Assembly (NCBI GenBank): GCA_963667575.2
Contig: CAXXHY010000063.1
Location: forward strand, 95,645-159,644
Length of the DNA stretch: 64,000 nt
Direction of reading: 5' to 3'
Source of the DNA: G963665495 sp963667575
GTDB lineage: Bacteria > Desulfobacterota > Desulfovibrionia > Desulfovibrionales > Desulfovibrionaceae
The position numbers were made by a program, and so were the translations under genes. Positions 9,380 through 18,230 of this stretch are shown in pieces (the stretch's first letter is position 1; each line of letters starts with the position of its first letter). The notes beneath the pieces are model-generated. The model had not been told where the DNA came from. It saw only the letters and a list, made by a program, of their open reading frames with translations, and searched no databases.

Positions 9380-9649
9380 TTACCAGCGTTTTTGTTGACG
9401 TTGCGGACGGGGTTGAGCCTCGTTTACTTTGAGACTCCGTCCACCGAGCATGGTGCCGTTAATGGCACGAATGGCTTCTTCGGCGTGCTCTCTTTCCATC
9501 TCGACGAAGGCAAAACCTCTGGAACGACCGGTCTCACGATCCGTAATGATTTTGGCGGAAAGAACGGGCCCGTGCTGTGAAAACAGGTCGCTTATTTCCT
9601 CTTCGGAAGCGCTCCAGGGCAAATTGCCAACGTAAATACTAATGGCCAT
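9380..9649 (-). CDS. Small RNA-binding protein with one RRM domain
   Basis: 89 residues, one RNA recognition motif. RNP2 is IYVGNL at residues 5-10 and RNP1 is RGFAFVEM near residues 44-51; the tail is short and basic (RPQRQQKRW). Proteins of this type in cyanobacteria and deltaproteobacteria resemble eukaryotic glycine-rich RNA-binding proteins and often respond to cold. It sits between tRNA-Glu and infA, so all three serve translation or RNA metabolism. AAGGAG precedes the start. Confidence 0.9.
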   Translation of the reverse strand: MAISIYVGNLPWSASEEEISDLFSQHGPVLSAKIITDRETGRSRGFAFVEMEREHAEEAIRAINGTMLGGRSLKVNEAQPRPQRQQKRW

Positions 9650-9726
9650 TGCTAAAAAAACTCCTTGAAAAAAGAACGCGTTAGTCAGGCGTCACAACCA
9701 CCTTGTGTCTTGTCTGAGCTAACAAT

Positions 9727-9763
9727 AAAAAAAGGGCAGGATTAGTGTCCTAATCCCTTTTTT
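9727..9763 (-). terminator. Terminator of tRNA-Glu
   Basis: On the minus strand, just beyond the CCA end of the tRNA, GGATTAG pairs with CTAATCC around a four-base loop, with further pairing of GGG/CCC outside, followed by seven T. Confidence 0.8.
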
Positions 9764-9768
9764 AATTT

Positions 9769-9846
9769 TGGCGTCCCCAAGGGGATTTGAACCCCTGTCG
9801 CCGGCGTGAGAGGCCGGTGTCCTGGACCAGGCTAGACGATGGGGAC
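9769..9846 (-). tRNA. tRNA-Glu (anticodon CTC), CCA encoded
   Basis: Read on the minus strand the gene starts GTCCCCATCG, carries the anticodon stem-loop CCGGCCTCTCACGCCGG with CTC at the anticodon position, the T-arm ACAGGGGTTCGAATCCCC, and ends TGGGGACG plus CCA. Acceptor, anticodon and T stems all pair. It decodes GAG. Confidence 0.95.
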
Positions 9847-9890
9847 GCTCTTTATAAGTAAGCCGCTGGTATGCAGCCGGTGAAGAAGAG

Positions 9891-9919
9891 AACTTAAGTA
9901 TTTTGATGGGGGGTGTCAA
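9891..9919 (-). promoter_or_regulatory. Sigma-70-type promoter of tRNA-Glu
   Basis: Minus-strand TTGACA (forward 9914-9919), a 17-base spacer, then TAAGTT (forward 9891-9896). The -10 box ends about 45 bases before the tRNA 5' end, fitting a short processed leader. Confidence 0.65.
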
Positions 9920-10283
9920 ACATTTTTTCACTTTGTTTTGAAAATTTTTAAAAAATCTGAATTGTAGTGTCGACAAAAAAATGCGGCAGGTAATCCGGTG
10001 ACAGTGAGCCACGGGGTATGTGGGGAAGTTTGGATGACCGCAGGATGCGGCAGCGGACTTCGTCAATTTGTTTTGGGAGCGGAGGTTGATCGTTTGACGG
10101 AACTGAGATGCAGGAGAAAGCGGTAAAAAGGTGTTTTTTGCGTTTTTGACAGACCTATCCCCCATTTCCAAGCCGGTGAAACGTGTGTTATTAACAAAAA
10201 AGTACGGATACATCCGCGTGCGCATATTTCATTTGCTGAGAACTGCATCCCGACGCTTTCATTCATGAGGAGTGCCATTTCGA
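9920..10283. other. Intergenic stretch without recognised features
   Basis: Region between the tRNA promoter and a possible small gene. No ribosome site with a plausible protein, and no repeat or RNA fold that I can support. Confidence 0.4.
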
Positions 10284-10493
10284 ATGGTCCCGGAGTGGCT
10301 CGGCATGGGCCCGAGTGCAGGGGATGGATGGTTCAATGCGTTTCCGGCAGATTCGTTTCAGGGCTACACAGGGGCAAGCATACCGGAAAAGGGATTTTGC
10401 CTGCAGCAGGAGAGGTCGGCGCTGAATCCGGAGGATAATGGGGAACCTCTTTTTGAGGAAATTATCAGAAAATATCAAATAAACGATGATTAG
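10284..10493 (+). CDS. Possible small hypothetical protein
   Basis: About 69 codons from an ATG that follows GAGGAG by eleven bases. The reading is rich in aromatic and glycine residues early and ends with a helical acidic tail (EEIIRKYQINDD). I recognise no family. It could be a real small gene upstream of pdxA or a chance frame; nothing else explains the stretch. Confidence 0.3.
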   Translation: MVPEWLGMGPSAGDGWFNAFPADSFQGYTGASIPEKGFCLQQERSALNPEDNGEPLFEEIIRKYQINDD

Positions 10494-10566
10494 TCTGAAA
10501 CCATAAACGAGCCAGTGTTCAAAAAAATCCTGCAGACAGCGGGAGCGCTTTGACTTTTGAGCGTGA

Positions 10567-11607
10567 ATGGCTAATGGTGAGGCCGTGAATAGTATCGCAA
10601 AAGCTTTATTAGTGACTTTGGGTGATCCCAATGGTGTAGGTCCGGACCTGGCGGTCCGTTTGTTTCATGCTGGAACTGAGCAGGTTTCAGAGCAGGGCCC
10701 GGTTTTGTTGCTCGGATCGGAAAGTGTGCTGGAGGAGTATTGCCGGCTGTTTTCCATTCAGCCTTTTTGGACCAGGCTGAACAATCCGGAAGATATCGCC
10801 GATCAGGCTCCGGGCGTCTATTGCTACGGATTGCCGGAGCTGGACTCCTTTTCTCTGGATATGGGAAAGCCCACCACAGCGGGCGGCAATGCTGCCGGAC
10901 ATACGCTCAATCTGGCCTGCTCGCTGTTGGAAAAAGGCTGTGCGGGCGGAGTGGTAACCCTGCCTCTCAATAAAGCCATGCTTCAGGCCGCGGGTTTCAA
11001 TTTTCCGGGTCATACGGAACTGTTTGCTGCCAAGGCCGGTATGGATCCCAAGGATGTGTGCATGCATCTTTGTGGAGAACGGTTGCGGGTGAGCCTTGTA
11101 ACCACTCATCCGCCTCTGCGTCTGGTTCCGGATTTGATTACAGGCGAGCGTCTTATTCATTGCCTGGAACTGACGCATCGTTTTTTGGAAGATATAGGAT
11201 TTGATACCCCTTCCATCGCAGTATGCGGATTGAATCCGCATGCCGGGGAAATGGGAAAAATAGGCCGTGAAGAGATTGAAATAATCGAACCGGCGCTGGA
11301 AAAGGCCCGTGCGTCGGGCATCACCGTCCATGGTCCGCTCCCCGCGGATACGGTTTTCGCCCGTGCCTACGCGGGTGAGTTCGACGCGGTGCTGGCCATG
11401 TATCATGACCAGGGCCTGGGACCTCTGAAACTCGTACATTTCAATCAATCTGTAAACGTAACGCTGGGTCTGCCCTTTGTGCGTACGTCCGTGGACCACG
11501 GAACCGCCTACGAGCTCGCAGGAAAGGGTACGGCAGACACCGGGAGCCTGGAGATGGCTCTGGAATTGGCACGCTGGCTGATCCGCGCGCGCCAAAGGGG
11601 AATGTAA
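10567..11607 (+). CDS. pdxA: 4-hydroxythreonine-4-phosphate dehydrogenase (PdxA family)
   Basis: 346 residues. PdxA oxidises and decarboxylates 4-phospho-hydroxy-L-threonine in pyridoxal phosphate synthesis. Visible motifs: GDPNGVGP at 19-26, FPGHTE at 146-151, NPHAGEMG at 223-230, YHDQGLGPLK at 279-288 and VDHGTAYELAGKG near 309-321. Histidines 181, 225 and 280 fit the three metal ligands of the family. It ends one codon before the hydantoinase gene, so they form an operon. PdxA-like paralogues also act on threonate-type substrates; the neighbours here make a role outside B6 synthesis possible. A GTG six codons downstream is an alternative start. Confidence 0.88.
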   Translation: MANGEAVNSIAKALLVTLGDPNGVGPDLAVRLFHAGTEQVSEQGPVLLLGSESVLEEYCRLFSIQPFWTRLNNPEDIADQAPGVYCYGLPELDSFSLDMGKPTTAGGNAAGHTLNLACSLLEKGCAGGVVTLPLNKAMLQAAGFNFPGHTELFAAKAGMDPKDVCMHLCGERLRVSLVTTHPPLRLVPDLITGERLIHCLELTHRFLEDIGFDTPSIAVCGLNPHAGEMGKIGREEIEIIEPALEKARASGITVHGPLPADTVFARAYAGEFDAVLAMYHDQGLGPLKLVHFNQSVNVTLGLPFVRTSVDHGTAYELAGKGTADTGSLEMALELARWLIRARQRGM

Positions 11608-13266
11608 ATGTATCTTGGAATTGACGTTGGAGGCACACATACGGATGCCGTCGCCCTCGAGGGCGGGAAGGTCGTATGTTCGTGCAAGGTTCCAACGGAC
11701 CACGATGATCTGCTTGTTTCCATCCGCGGCGCTTTGGAAAAAGTGCTGGCGGACATTGACGGGAAGTCCATCAAACGGTTGAACCTGAGCACCACGCTGT
11801 CCACGAACGCCATTGTGGAAGGCAAGACGGAAAGCGTCGGAGTGCTGGTGTCTTCCGGACCGGGCATAGATCCCGAATATTTTCGAATCGGTCGCAACTA
11901 TTATATGCTGCCCGGTTCCATCGATCATAGAGGTGAAGAAGTCAGTCCTTTGGGCAGCGATGCGTTGCAGGATGCGCTGGCGGAATGCAAAGAACAGGGT
12001 GTGCGCGTTTTCGCGGCAGTGAGCAAATTTTCCACCCGGAATCCCGCCCATGAACTGGCCATGAAGCAGGCCATAGGCAATGATGCTGATTTCGTCACTC
12101 TGGGCCACCGCATGTCCGGATTGCTGAATTTTCCTCGCCGCATCAGCACCGCCTATTACAATGCCGCGGTATGGCGTACGTATAATGCCTTTGCCGACGC
12201 GGTCGAGCAAAGCCTGAAAGATTACGGACTGGCGTCCATACCTTCCGTCAACGTGCTCAAGGCGGACGGCGGCACCATGCCGCTGGAGCTGTCCCGCCAG
12301 GTCCCGGTGGAATCCATTCTTTCCGGTCCGGCTGCCAGCGTCATGGGCGTCATCGCCCTTTGCGATGTTTCGCAGGATGCCGTGATTCTGGATATAGGCG
12401 GCACCACCACGGACATCGCCATTTTTGCCTCAGGATCTCCCTTGATCGAAAACAGGGGCATAGAGGTTGGTTCCTATCCGACTCTGGTCCGTGCGCTCAA
12501 GACCCGTTCCATCGGCATCGGCGGGGACTCCCGACTGCATGTGGTGGAAGGCCGCGTCTATGTGGGCCCCGAACGGGAAGGTCCGGCCATGGCACTGGGC
12601 GGTCAGCGGGCCACGCTCATCGACGTATGCAATTATCTCGGCCATTCGGAGATCGGCGACGTCCAGGCCTCCAGGCAGGGTATGGAGCAATTGGCATCCC
12701 TTTGGGACATTGCGGCGGACAAACTGGCAGCGGACGCCCTCGAGTACGCGATTCAGACCATTAAAAAGGCCGTGGACGACCTGATCTGGGAACTCAACGC
12801 GCGCCCCGTGTATACGATCCACGAGCTTCTGGCCGGGCATGTGCTCAAGCCCACCCGTGTCTACTGCATGGGCGGACCGGCCAAGACATTGCAGAGTTTT
12901 CTGGCCAGGGCCTTCGAACTCGATGTGGAAGTGCCCGAGAATTTCGCCGTGGCCAACGCAGTGGGGGCAGCCCTGACGCGTACCACCATGGAACTCGAAC
13001 TCTTTGCCGATACATTCAAGCGCAGGATGCTTATTCCCCAGCTCGGTGTGGAGCAGGAAATACCCAAAAGCTATACTCTGGAACAGGCCGAGCTCGAAGT
13101 GCGAACCCGCCTGAAGGACTATCTGGCCGAAGTTCAGGCCGGCGATTATGATCTCGACCAGCTGGACCTGATAGAAGGGTCTTCCTTCAATATGGTGGAT
13201 TACTATCGCGGAACCGGGCGCAACATCCGCGTCAAATGTCAGCTGCAACCAGGAATCGACGATTAG
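11608..13266 (+). CDS. Hydantoinase/oxoprolinase (HyuA-like) family protein
   Basis: 552 residues. N-terminal GIDVGGTHTDAV (residues 4-15) and a later DIGGTTTDIA are the two phosphate loops of the actin-like ATPase fold used by HyuA, acetone carboxylase and 5-oxoprolinase subunits to phosphorylate and open a lactam or imide ring. No HyuB partner follows, as is usual for the stand-alone group. It begins directly after pdxA stops and is followed by a hairpin and the deacetylase gene. Substrate unknown; the context suggests a cyclic amide. Confidence 0.85.
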   Translation: MYLGIDVGGTHTDAVALEGGKVVCSCKVPTDHDDLLVSIRGALEKVLADIDGKSIKRLNLSTTLSTNAIVEGKTESVGVLVSSGPGIDPEYFRIGRNYYMLPGSIDHRGEEVSPLGSDALQDALAECKEQGVRVFAAVSKFSTRNPAHELAMKQAIGNDADFVTLGHRMSGLLNFPRRISTAYYNAAVWRTYNAFADAVEQSLKDYGLASIPSVNVLKADGGTMPLELSRQVPVESILSGPAASVMGVIALCDVSQDAVILDIGGTTTDIAIFASGSPLIENRGIEVGSYPTLVRALKTRSIGIGGDSRLHVVEGRVYVGPEREGPAMALGGQRATLIDVCNYLGHSEIGDVQASRQGMEQLASLWDIAADKLAADALEYAIQTIKKAVDDLIWELNARPVYTIHELLAGHVLKPTRVYCMGGPAKTLQSFLARAFELDVEVPENFAVANAVGAALTRTTMELELFADTFKRRMLIPQLGVEQEIPKSYTLEQAELEVRTRLKDYLAEVQAGDYDLDQLDLIEGSSFNMVDYYRGTGRNIRVKCQLQPGIDD

Positions 13267-13292
13267 GCGCAAGGGGATTGCTCCCTTGTGCC
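13266..13292 (+). other. Hairpin directly after the hydantoinase stop
   Basis: GGCGCAAGGG pairs with CCCTTGTGCC (one G-T pair) around a seven-base loop. There is no T run, so it is more likely an mRNA-stability or processing element that sets the ratio of the upstream genes to the deacetylase than a full terminator. Confidence 0.5.
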
Positions 13293-13416
13293 AGATATAC
13301 TTTTCATCGCAATACGATTGGAGACTTTCTGGAACCTGCAGGAATCGGTCGGGAACGGCACAGCCGCAGTCCTTTGATCCGCTCCCTGAGGTTCGCAAGC
13401 CCTTGGAGGCATACGC

Positions 13417-14736
13417 ATGCTTGAAGCTAAAAACAGACTGGGATTGATTTTTTTCCCGGCATTCGACTGGGCCATATCCGAAACCCACCCGGAGCGCGAA
13501 GAGCGTCTGCTCTATACGCAGGACCAGCTCCGCGAGGAAGGTGTTTTCGATATCCCCGGAATTACCGAATACAAGCCCGAAGTGGCGACTCACGAAGATA
13601 TAGAGCGTACGCATTTCTGCATTCCCTCGGTGGAGGCGGTCACCACTAAATCCCATCTCATATCCGCAGGCGGAGCCATCAAGGCCGCGCGTCTGGTAAT
13701 GGAGCACGAGGAAGAACGGGCTTTTGCCCTGGTGCGCCCTCCCGGACACCACGCCAAAAAGGTCGTGCACGGCAACCGCGGATTCTGCAATGTGAATATC
13801 GAAGCGGTCATGATCGAGCATATCCGCGAGCACTATGGCCCCAAACGGGTTGCCATTGTTGACACCGACTGCCACCACGGCGACGGCACCGAGGACATTT
13901 ACTGGAACGACCGCGACACCCTGTTCATATCCCTGCACCAGGATGGCCGGACGCTGTATCCCGGCACCGGGTTTCTCGATGACCTGGGCGGACCCAACGC
14001 CCTGGGCAAGACGCTGAATATCCCGTTGCCCCCTCATACGTCTGATGAAGGTTTTTTGTACGTCATTGAAAATGTTGTGCTGCCCATTCTCGGGGACTTC
14101 AAACCCGACTTGATTATCAATTCGGCAGGGCAGGACAATCATTTCTCCGACCCCATCACCAACATGGCCTTTTCCGCACAAGGGTACGCTCAACTGAACG
14201 AGATGCTCAAGCCCGATATCGCTGTTCTCGAAGGCGGATACGCCATTCAGGGCGCATTGCCTTATGTGAACCTCGGCATTGCACTGGCCATGGCGGGCGT
14301 GGACTATTCGCAGGTGCGCGAACCGGATTACGATCCCAACGCCATCCGTCAGAGCAAGAAGATAACCGAATACGTCAAGGCCGTTTCCGACGAGGTGCTG
14401 CAGCGTTATTTCAATCCGCCCAGTACGCCGGCCAAGGGCGAGATCCATGGCGACGTGTACTCGCGAATGAAGGATATCTACTACGATACGGACGGCATCA
14501 GCGAAAGCCAGGTGGAAAGCGTGGTTCTTTGCGGCGACTGCTCGGGCGTGACCAAGATCGAAACCTGGTCATCCATCAACCCCTTGAGCTGCTGCATTGA
14601 AATCCCCATGAACGCCTGCGGCCGCTGCCACGACCTCGGCCTGCGCATGGCGGAAGAAGCCCAGGTCAAGGGCAACTACCGTATCGTGCAGCTCATCAAC
14701 CGCAAGGACAAGGAATACAGGCAGTTCGGGTTTTAG
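13417..14736 (+). CDS. Histone deacetylase-fold amidohydrolase with cysteine-rich C-terminus
   Basis: 439 residues. The arginase/deacetylase fold is clear: RPPGHH at 107-112 (catalytic histidine pair), DTDCHHGDGT at 149-158 (zinc ligands D151 and H153), YPGTG at 181-185, SAGQDNHFSDP near 236-246 (third zinc ligand D240) and EGGY at 272-275. Such bacterial enzymes remove acetyl groups from polyamines, lysines or small amides. The last 70 residues are unusual: cysteines 372, 375, 392, 393, 401 and 404 look like a metal-binding knuckle pair. GGAGG precedes the start. Third gene of the pdxA-hydantoinase unit; substrate unknown. Confidence 0.88.
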   Translation: MLEAKNRLGLIFFPAFDWAISETHPEREERLLYTQDQLREEGVFDIPGITEYKPEVATHEDIERTHFCIPSVEAVTTKSHLISAGGAIKAARLVMEHEEERAFALVRPPGHHAKKVVHGNRGFCNVNIEAVMIEHIREHYGPKRVAIVDTDCHHGDGTEDIYWNDRDTLFISLHQDGRTLYPGTGFLDDLGGPNALGKTLNIPLPPHTSDEGFLYVIENVVLPILGDFKPDLIINSAGQDNHFSDPITNMAFSAQGYAQLNEMLKPDIAVLEGGYAIQGALPYVNLGIALAMAGVDYSQVREPDYDPNAIRQSKKITEYVKAVSDEVLQRYFNPPSTPAKGEIHGDVYSRMKDIYYDTDGISESQVESVVLCGDCSGVTKIETWSSINPLSCCIEIPMNACGRCHDLGLRMAEEAQVKGNYRIVQLINRKDKEYRQFGF

Positions 14737-14892
14737 GAAATCACGCTGAATGTATAGAGCGATCATTCTTGAAGCGTGTTGTCCAAAAAAACGGACGGTA
14801 TTGGGTGATGTAACGGACAGGTGTACTCCCTCAGTGAGGGGGGTAGTTATTGACCATTGATGTTTGATTTTCGCGGAATCAATGAATATTCG

Positions 14893-14924
14893 GGGTTTCA
14901 GCCAGGAGCTGAAACCCTTTTTTT
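14893..14924 (+). terminator. Rho-independent terminator closing the pdxA-hyuA-deacetylase unit
   Basis: Perfect ten-base arms GGGTTTCAGC / GCTGAAACCC with a five-base loop, followed by seven T. Confidence 0.9.
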
Positions 14925-14994
14925 ATATGACCATTAGTAAATACTGTATCGCTTTATGTTTCTCTAGGCATTCGTTTGCATTGGAGGGGGACCA

Positions 14995-15277
14995 TTGCTG
15001 CGGACAAACCCAACATTTTATTAATCGTGGCAGATGACCACGGATACGGTGACATTGGCGTGTACGGCGGGGGCGAGGGTGCTACTTCACCGAAGACGAG
15101 CTGGGTCCGGCGCTGAGCGCGTGGGCAATTACAAGGCCGTATTCAATCTGTGCGGAGACGACAACCAGGCGCGCGCCCCGTGGCTGCATGCTTCGTGGCA
15201 GGCGCAGTTCTTCGTAAGGGTAGTGCAGAGATGGATAAGCTCTTGCGTATACAACAACCATAACGTACGAGTTTTTT
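14995..15277 (+). pseudogene. Arylsulfatase remnant with large internal deletion
   Basis: A frame without a normal start codon (GGAGGGGG precedes an ATT) reads KPNILLIVADDHGYGD then IGVYGGG, the N-terminal metal-binding segment of arylsulfatases. Immediately afterwards, in shifted frames, come YFTEDELGP and VGNYKAVFNLCGDD, which resemble the C-terminal region of the same family. More than 400 residues between them are missing, including the C/S-x-P-x-R active site. It therefore looks like a sulfatase gene that lost its middle and decayed. It directly precedes an intact HAD phosphatase, a common neighbour of arylsulfatase genes. Confidence 0.7.
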
Positions 15278-16264
15278 ATGTCTATACGCAAATATTTTCG
15301 GATTGTGTTCATCGTTCTGCTGCTTGTGGTCTGCGCTCAGATATCCCTGGGCCGGACTTCCGATCCGCTTCCATCCTGGAATGAGGGCGAAGCCAAACAG
15401 GCCCTTGTTGATTTTGTGGAAAAAACCACCCGAGAAGGCTCTCCCGACTTCATTCCTGAACCGGAGCGCATAGCCACCTTTGATAATGACGGGACACTCT
15501 GGACGGAAAAACCCATTTATTTTCAGATGTTTTTCGCGTTCGACCGTATTCGGCAGCTTGCGCCGGACCATCCGGAGTGGGCTGGCAAGGAACCCTATGC
15601 CTCGGTGCTCAAGGGCGATCTGAAAGGCGCACTACGGGGGAGTAAAAAGGCCTTGCTTGAAATCGTCAGAGTCACTCACGCGGGCATGACCACCACAACG
15701 TTCGAGAAGCTGGTCAAGGACTGGATCGCCACGGCCAGACATCCCAAAACCGGCCGTCTGCTCACGGAGATGGTCTATCAGCCCATGCTCGAATTGCTTG
15801 CCTATCTGCGCAGCAATGGTTTCAAGACCTATGTTGTATCAGGAGGCAGCATGGAGTTTATGCGTCCCTGGACCGAAGATGTTTATGGTATCCCTCCTGA
15901 GCAGGTGGTGGGCAGCAGTGTGAAGACAAAATTTGTCATCCAGGACGGCAAGCCTGTGTTGCTGCGGTTGCCGGAAGAAGGCTTCGTTAACAATAAGGCC
16001 GCCAAGCCCGTGGGCATCAACGAGCACATCGGCCGTCGCCCGGTGGCTGTTTTCGGCAACTCCAACGGAGATCTGCAAATGCTGCAATGGACCACCTCCG
16101 GACCGGGCGCACGCCTGGGACTCCTTGTCCATCATACGGACGCCGAGCGGGAATGGGCCTATGACAGGGGCGCGGATGACGCACTCAAAGAGGCCAAGGA
16201 AAAAGGCTGGATCATCGTGGATATGAAGCAGGACTGGAAGACAATCTATCCATCTGAGAAATAA
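15278..16264 (+). CDS. Exported HAD-superfamily phosphatase
   Basis: 328 residues with an N-terminal hydrophobic export segment (residues 8-24). HAD motif I is FDNDGTLW (nucleophile Asp then acid/base Asp), motif II is in VVSGGS near 190, and motif IV-like acidic residues are in FGNSNGDLQM. The mature protein should be periplasmic. The family is often found next to arylsulfatases, and here only a remnant of one precedes it. No strong ribosome site is seen, and transcription may once have come from the sulfatase promoter. Natural substrate unknown. Confidence 0.82.
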   Translation: MSIRKYFRIVFIVLLLVVCAQISLGRTSDPLPSWNEGEAKQALVDFVEKTTREGSPDFIPEPERIATFDNDGTLWTEKPIYFQMFFAFDRIRQLAPDHPEWAGKEPYASVLKGDLKGALRGSKKALLEIVRVTHAGMTTTTFEKLVKDWIATARHPKTGRLLTEMVYQPMLELLAYLRSNGFKTYVVSGGSMEFMRPWTEDVYGIPPEQVVGSSVKTKFVIQDGKPVLLRLPEEGFVNNKAAKPVGINEHIGRRPVAVFGNSNGDLQMLQWTTSGPGARLGLLVHHTDAEREWAYDRGADDALKEAKEKGWIIVDMKQDWKTIYPSEK

Positions 16265-16369
16265 CAATCACGCTCTGTTGCAGAAAAACAGGGCTGTTCT
16301 TCTGTTCTTTTCTGCCTGAGTTCCCGACCCGGGTATTGCTGCCTGGTCGCAGCCGGTGAGGAGTGTTCC

Positions 16370-17653
16370 ATGCGCCCGCCCAGAAGATCCGTCACGGATC
16401 TCATTCTTCATCTGCATCCGCCACAGGTTTCAGCGGATACGCTGCGCTTCACCCTGAGCTGGGGGTTGGGCGGCATGGCTGCGGTACTGGTCGGGATGCT
16501 TTTCGCGACAGGTCCACTGCTGCTGCTGGTCTATCAATCCTCCACGGAACTAGCCTACGAATCTGTGCTGGTGCTGACAAAGGAAGTACCTTTTGGGGGC
16601 TGGGTACGTAACATCCACTACTGGAGCGCGAATTTTTTGATTGCAGCCTCCCTGTTGCACCTGCTGCGCGTGGTCCTGACAGGAGGCTTCGGCCTGGGAC
16701 GCCATCTCAACTGGGTTGTCGGGCTTGGTCTGCTGTTTCTGGTTCTGGCGGCCAATTTCACCGGCTACCTGCTTCCCTGGGACCAGCTTTCTTACTGGGC
16801 GGTGACCATCTGCACCAGTATGCTCGCCTACATTCCGCTTTGCGGAGATTGGCTCAAAGAACTCATACGCGGGAGCGCTGCAATCGGTCCTGGCACGCTG
16901 AGCAATTTTTTTGTCCTGCATGTGGCGGTCATCCCGGCCGCTCTGCTATTCCTCATGGCCTGGCATTTTTGGCTTGTGCGGCGGGCAGGGGGGCTGATCA
17001 AAGAGAAGGACCAGAAAGCGGTCCGTGTTGCCACGGTTCCGCATCTGCTCGCTCGTGAGGCGGCTGTAGGGCTTGGAGTTGCGGCCTGCACGTTGCTTGT
17101 TGCCATTTTTTTCAATGCGCCTTTGCTGGAGCAAGCCAATCCCGGCATGAGCCCGAATCCGGCCAAGGCACCCTGGTATTTCCAAGGGTTTCAGGAGTTG
17201 TTGCTGCATCTGCATCCTTTATTTGCCGTGACTCTCTGGCCCCTGGCGGCAACGGCGCTGGCGCTGGCCGTGCCTTTCTGGAAGGAGAGCGCCTTGCCTC
17301 CTGGACTCTGGTTTGGGAGCAGATACGGTCGCGGACTCGCAGTGGGATCCGTTGTAGCGGGCATGGTGCTCACAGCTGCATGGATTCTTGGGGACATGCT
17401 GTTTGCCGGCTCTGGTAGCGCCGACGCCAGCGAGTGGCTGTATCGCGGCCTACTTCCCACTGCCTGTCTGAGCTTGCTGCTGAGTTGCGGGTATTTGTTA
17501 CTGGTCCGTACGATGCGGCGTACGCGGGCGGAAGCGCTGATGGCCTGTATGGTCTTTAGCCTGGGCATGCTGACAGTGCTGACAGTCACGGGAATCTGGT
17601 TTCGTGGTCCGGAAATGCGTCTGATCTGGCCCTGGCTGCAAGGAGGCGTTTGA
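16370..17653 (+). CDS. Cytochrome b of a bc/b6f-type quinol oxidoreductase
   Basis: 427 residues with about ten predicted membrane helices; cytochrome b6 and a subunit IV-like part are in one chain. Paired haem ligands are visible: histidines in NIHYW and LLHLLRV (second helix) and in VLHVAVIP and AWHFWLV (fourth helix). The quinol-site loop equivalent to PEWY reads APWYFQGFQELL. It starts after GAGGAG and ends directly at the Rieske gene start, so cytochrome b, Rieske protein and the multihaem cytochrome form one operon and probably one membrane complex. Confidence 0.9.
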   Translation: MRPPRRSVTDLILHLHPPQVSADTLRFTLSWGLGGMAAVLVGMLFATGPLLLLVYQSSTELAYESVLVLTKEVPFGGWVRNIHYWSANFLIAASLLHLLRVVLTGGFGLGRHLNWVVGLGLLFLVLAANFTGYLLPWDQLSYWAVTICTSMLAYIPLCGDWLKELIRGSAAIGPGTLSNFFVLHVAVIPAALLFLMAWHFWLVRRAGGLIKEKDQKAVRVATVPHLLAREAAVGLGVAACTLLVAIFFNAPLLEQANPGMSPNPAKAPWYFQGFQELLLHLHPLFAVTLWPLAATALALAVPFWKESALPPGLWFGSRYGRGLAVGSVVAGMVLTAAWILGDMLFAGSGSADASEWLYRGLLPTACLSLLLSCGYLLLVRTMRRTRAEALMACMVFSLGMLTVLTVTGIWFRGPEMRLIWPWLQGGV

Positions 17654-18205
17654 ATGAACCGGGAAAATAGGCTCGCTGCAGATGGTCGGGATCAGACCTC
17701 GGTGGATGCCGGGGCGGATACCGGCAGGGATACCGGGCGCAGAAAGTTTTTGAATCGTCTCTGGATTTTGGCGGGAGTGGCTGCGGCTGCGGAGTTTTGC
17801 TGGGTGTGCGGGGCGTTTTTGCTCTCCCGCCGGAAGCGTGCGAGTGCGCGAGCTGAAAAAACTGTGGTCACGGCTGGGGGAGTGGAGCAGTTCGCGCCGG
17901 CATCGGTAACCGCCATTCCGCAAGGGGGATTTTTCCTTTCCCGTTTAGAGGATGGAGGCTTTCTGGCACTTTCCCGTACGTGCACACACTTGGGATGTTC
18001 GGTCACCTGGAACGAGGCGGAAGGCAAATTTGTCTGCCCTTGCCATGGATCGAGTTTCAACCTTCAGGGGGAGGTGCTTACCTCTCCTGCCCCGCGGCCA
18101 TTGGATTGCTATCCCGTACGTATTGAAAACGGTATCGTGAAAGTAGAGGTGTCCGTTGCGGTCCGTCGGGAACACTTCGAACCGGATCAGGCGACCCGTA
18201 TATGA
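17654..18205 (+). CDS. Rieske iron-sulfur protein
   Basis: 183 residues. RRKFLNRLW near residue 29 followed by a hydrophobic segment is a Tat-type signal-anchor. The 2Fe-2S cluster is bound by CTHLGC (near 111) and CPCHGSSF (near 131), with the Cys and His ligands intact. It takes an electron from quinol at the cytochrome b site and passes it to a c-type cytochrome, here most likely the next gene product. It abuts cytochrome b with no gap. Confidence 0.93.
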   Translation: MNRENRLAADGRDQTSVDAGADTGRDTGRRKFLNRLWILAGVAAAAEFCWVCGAFLLSRRKRASARAEKTVVTAGGVEQFAPASVTAIPQGGFFLSRLEDGGFLALSRTCTHLGCSVTWNEAEGKFVCPCHGSSFNLQGEVLTSPAPRPLDCYPVRIENGIVKVEVSVAVRREHFEPDQATRI

Positions 18206-18230
18206 AGGCCGCGCTCAGGATTCGTACGCC

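Noticed and set aside
10687..12210. 507-codon minus-strand frame over pdxA and the hydantoinase
   Set aside because: It is antisense to conserved coding sequence and has no motifs.
12430..14448. Long open frame of over 670 codons on the minus strand across the hydantoinase and deacetylase genes
   Set aside because: It is antisense to two clear enzymes, lacks a ribosome site, and its reading is low-complexity; it is a codon-bias shadow.
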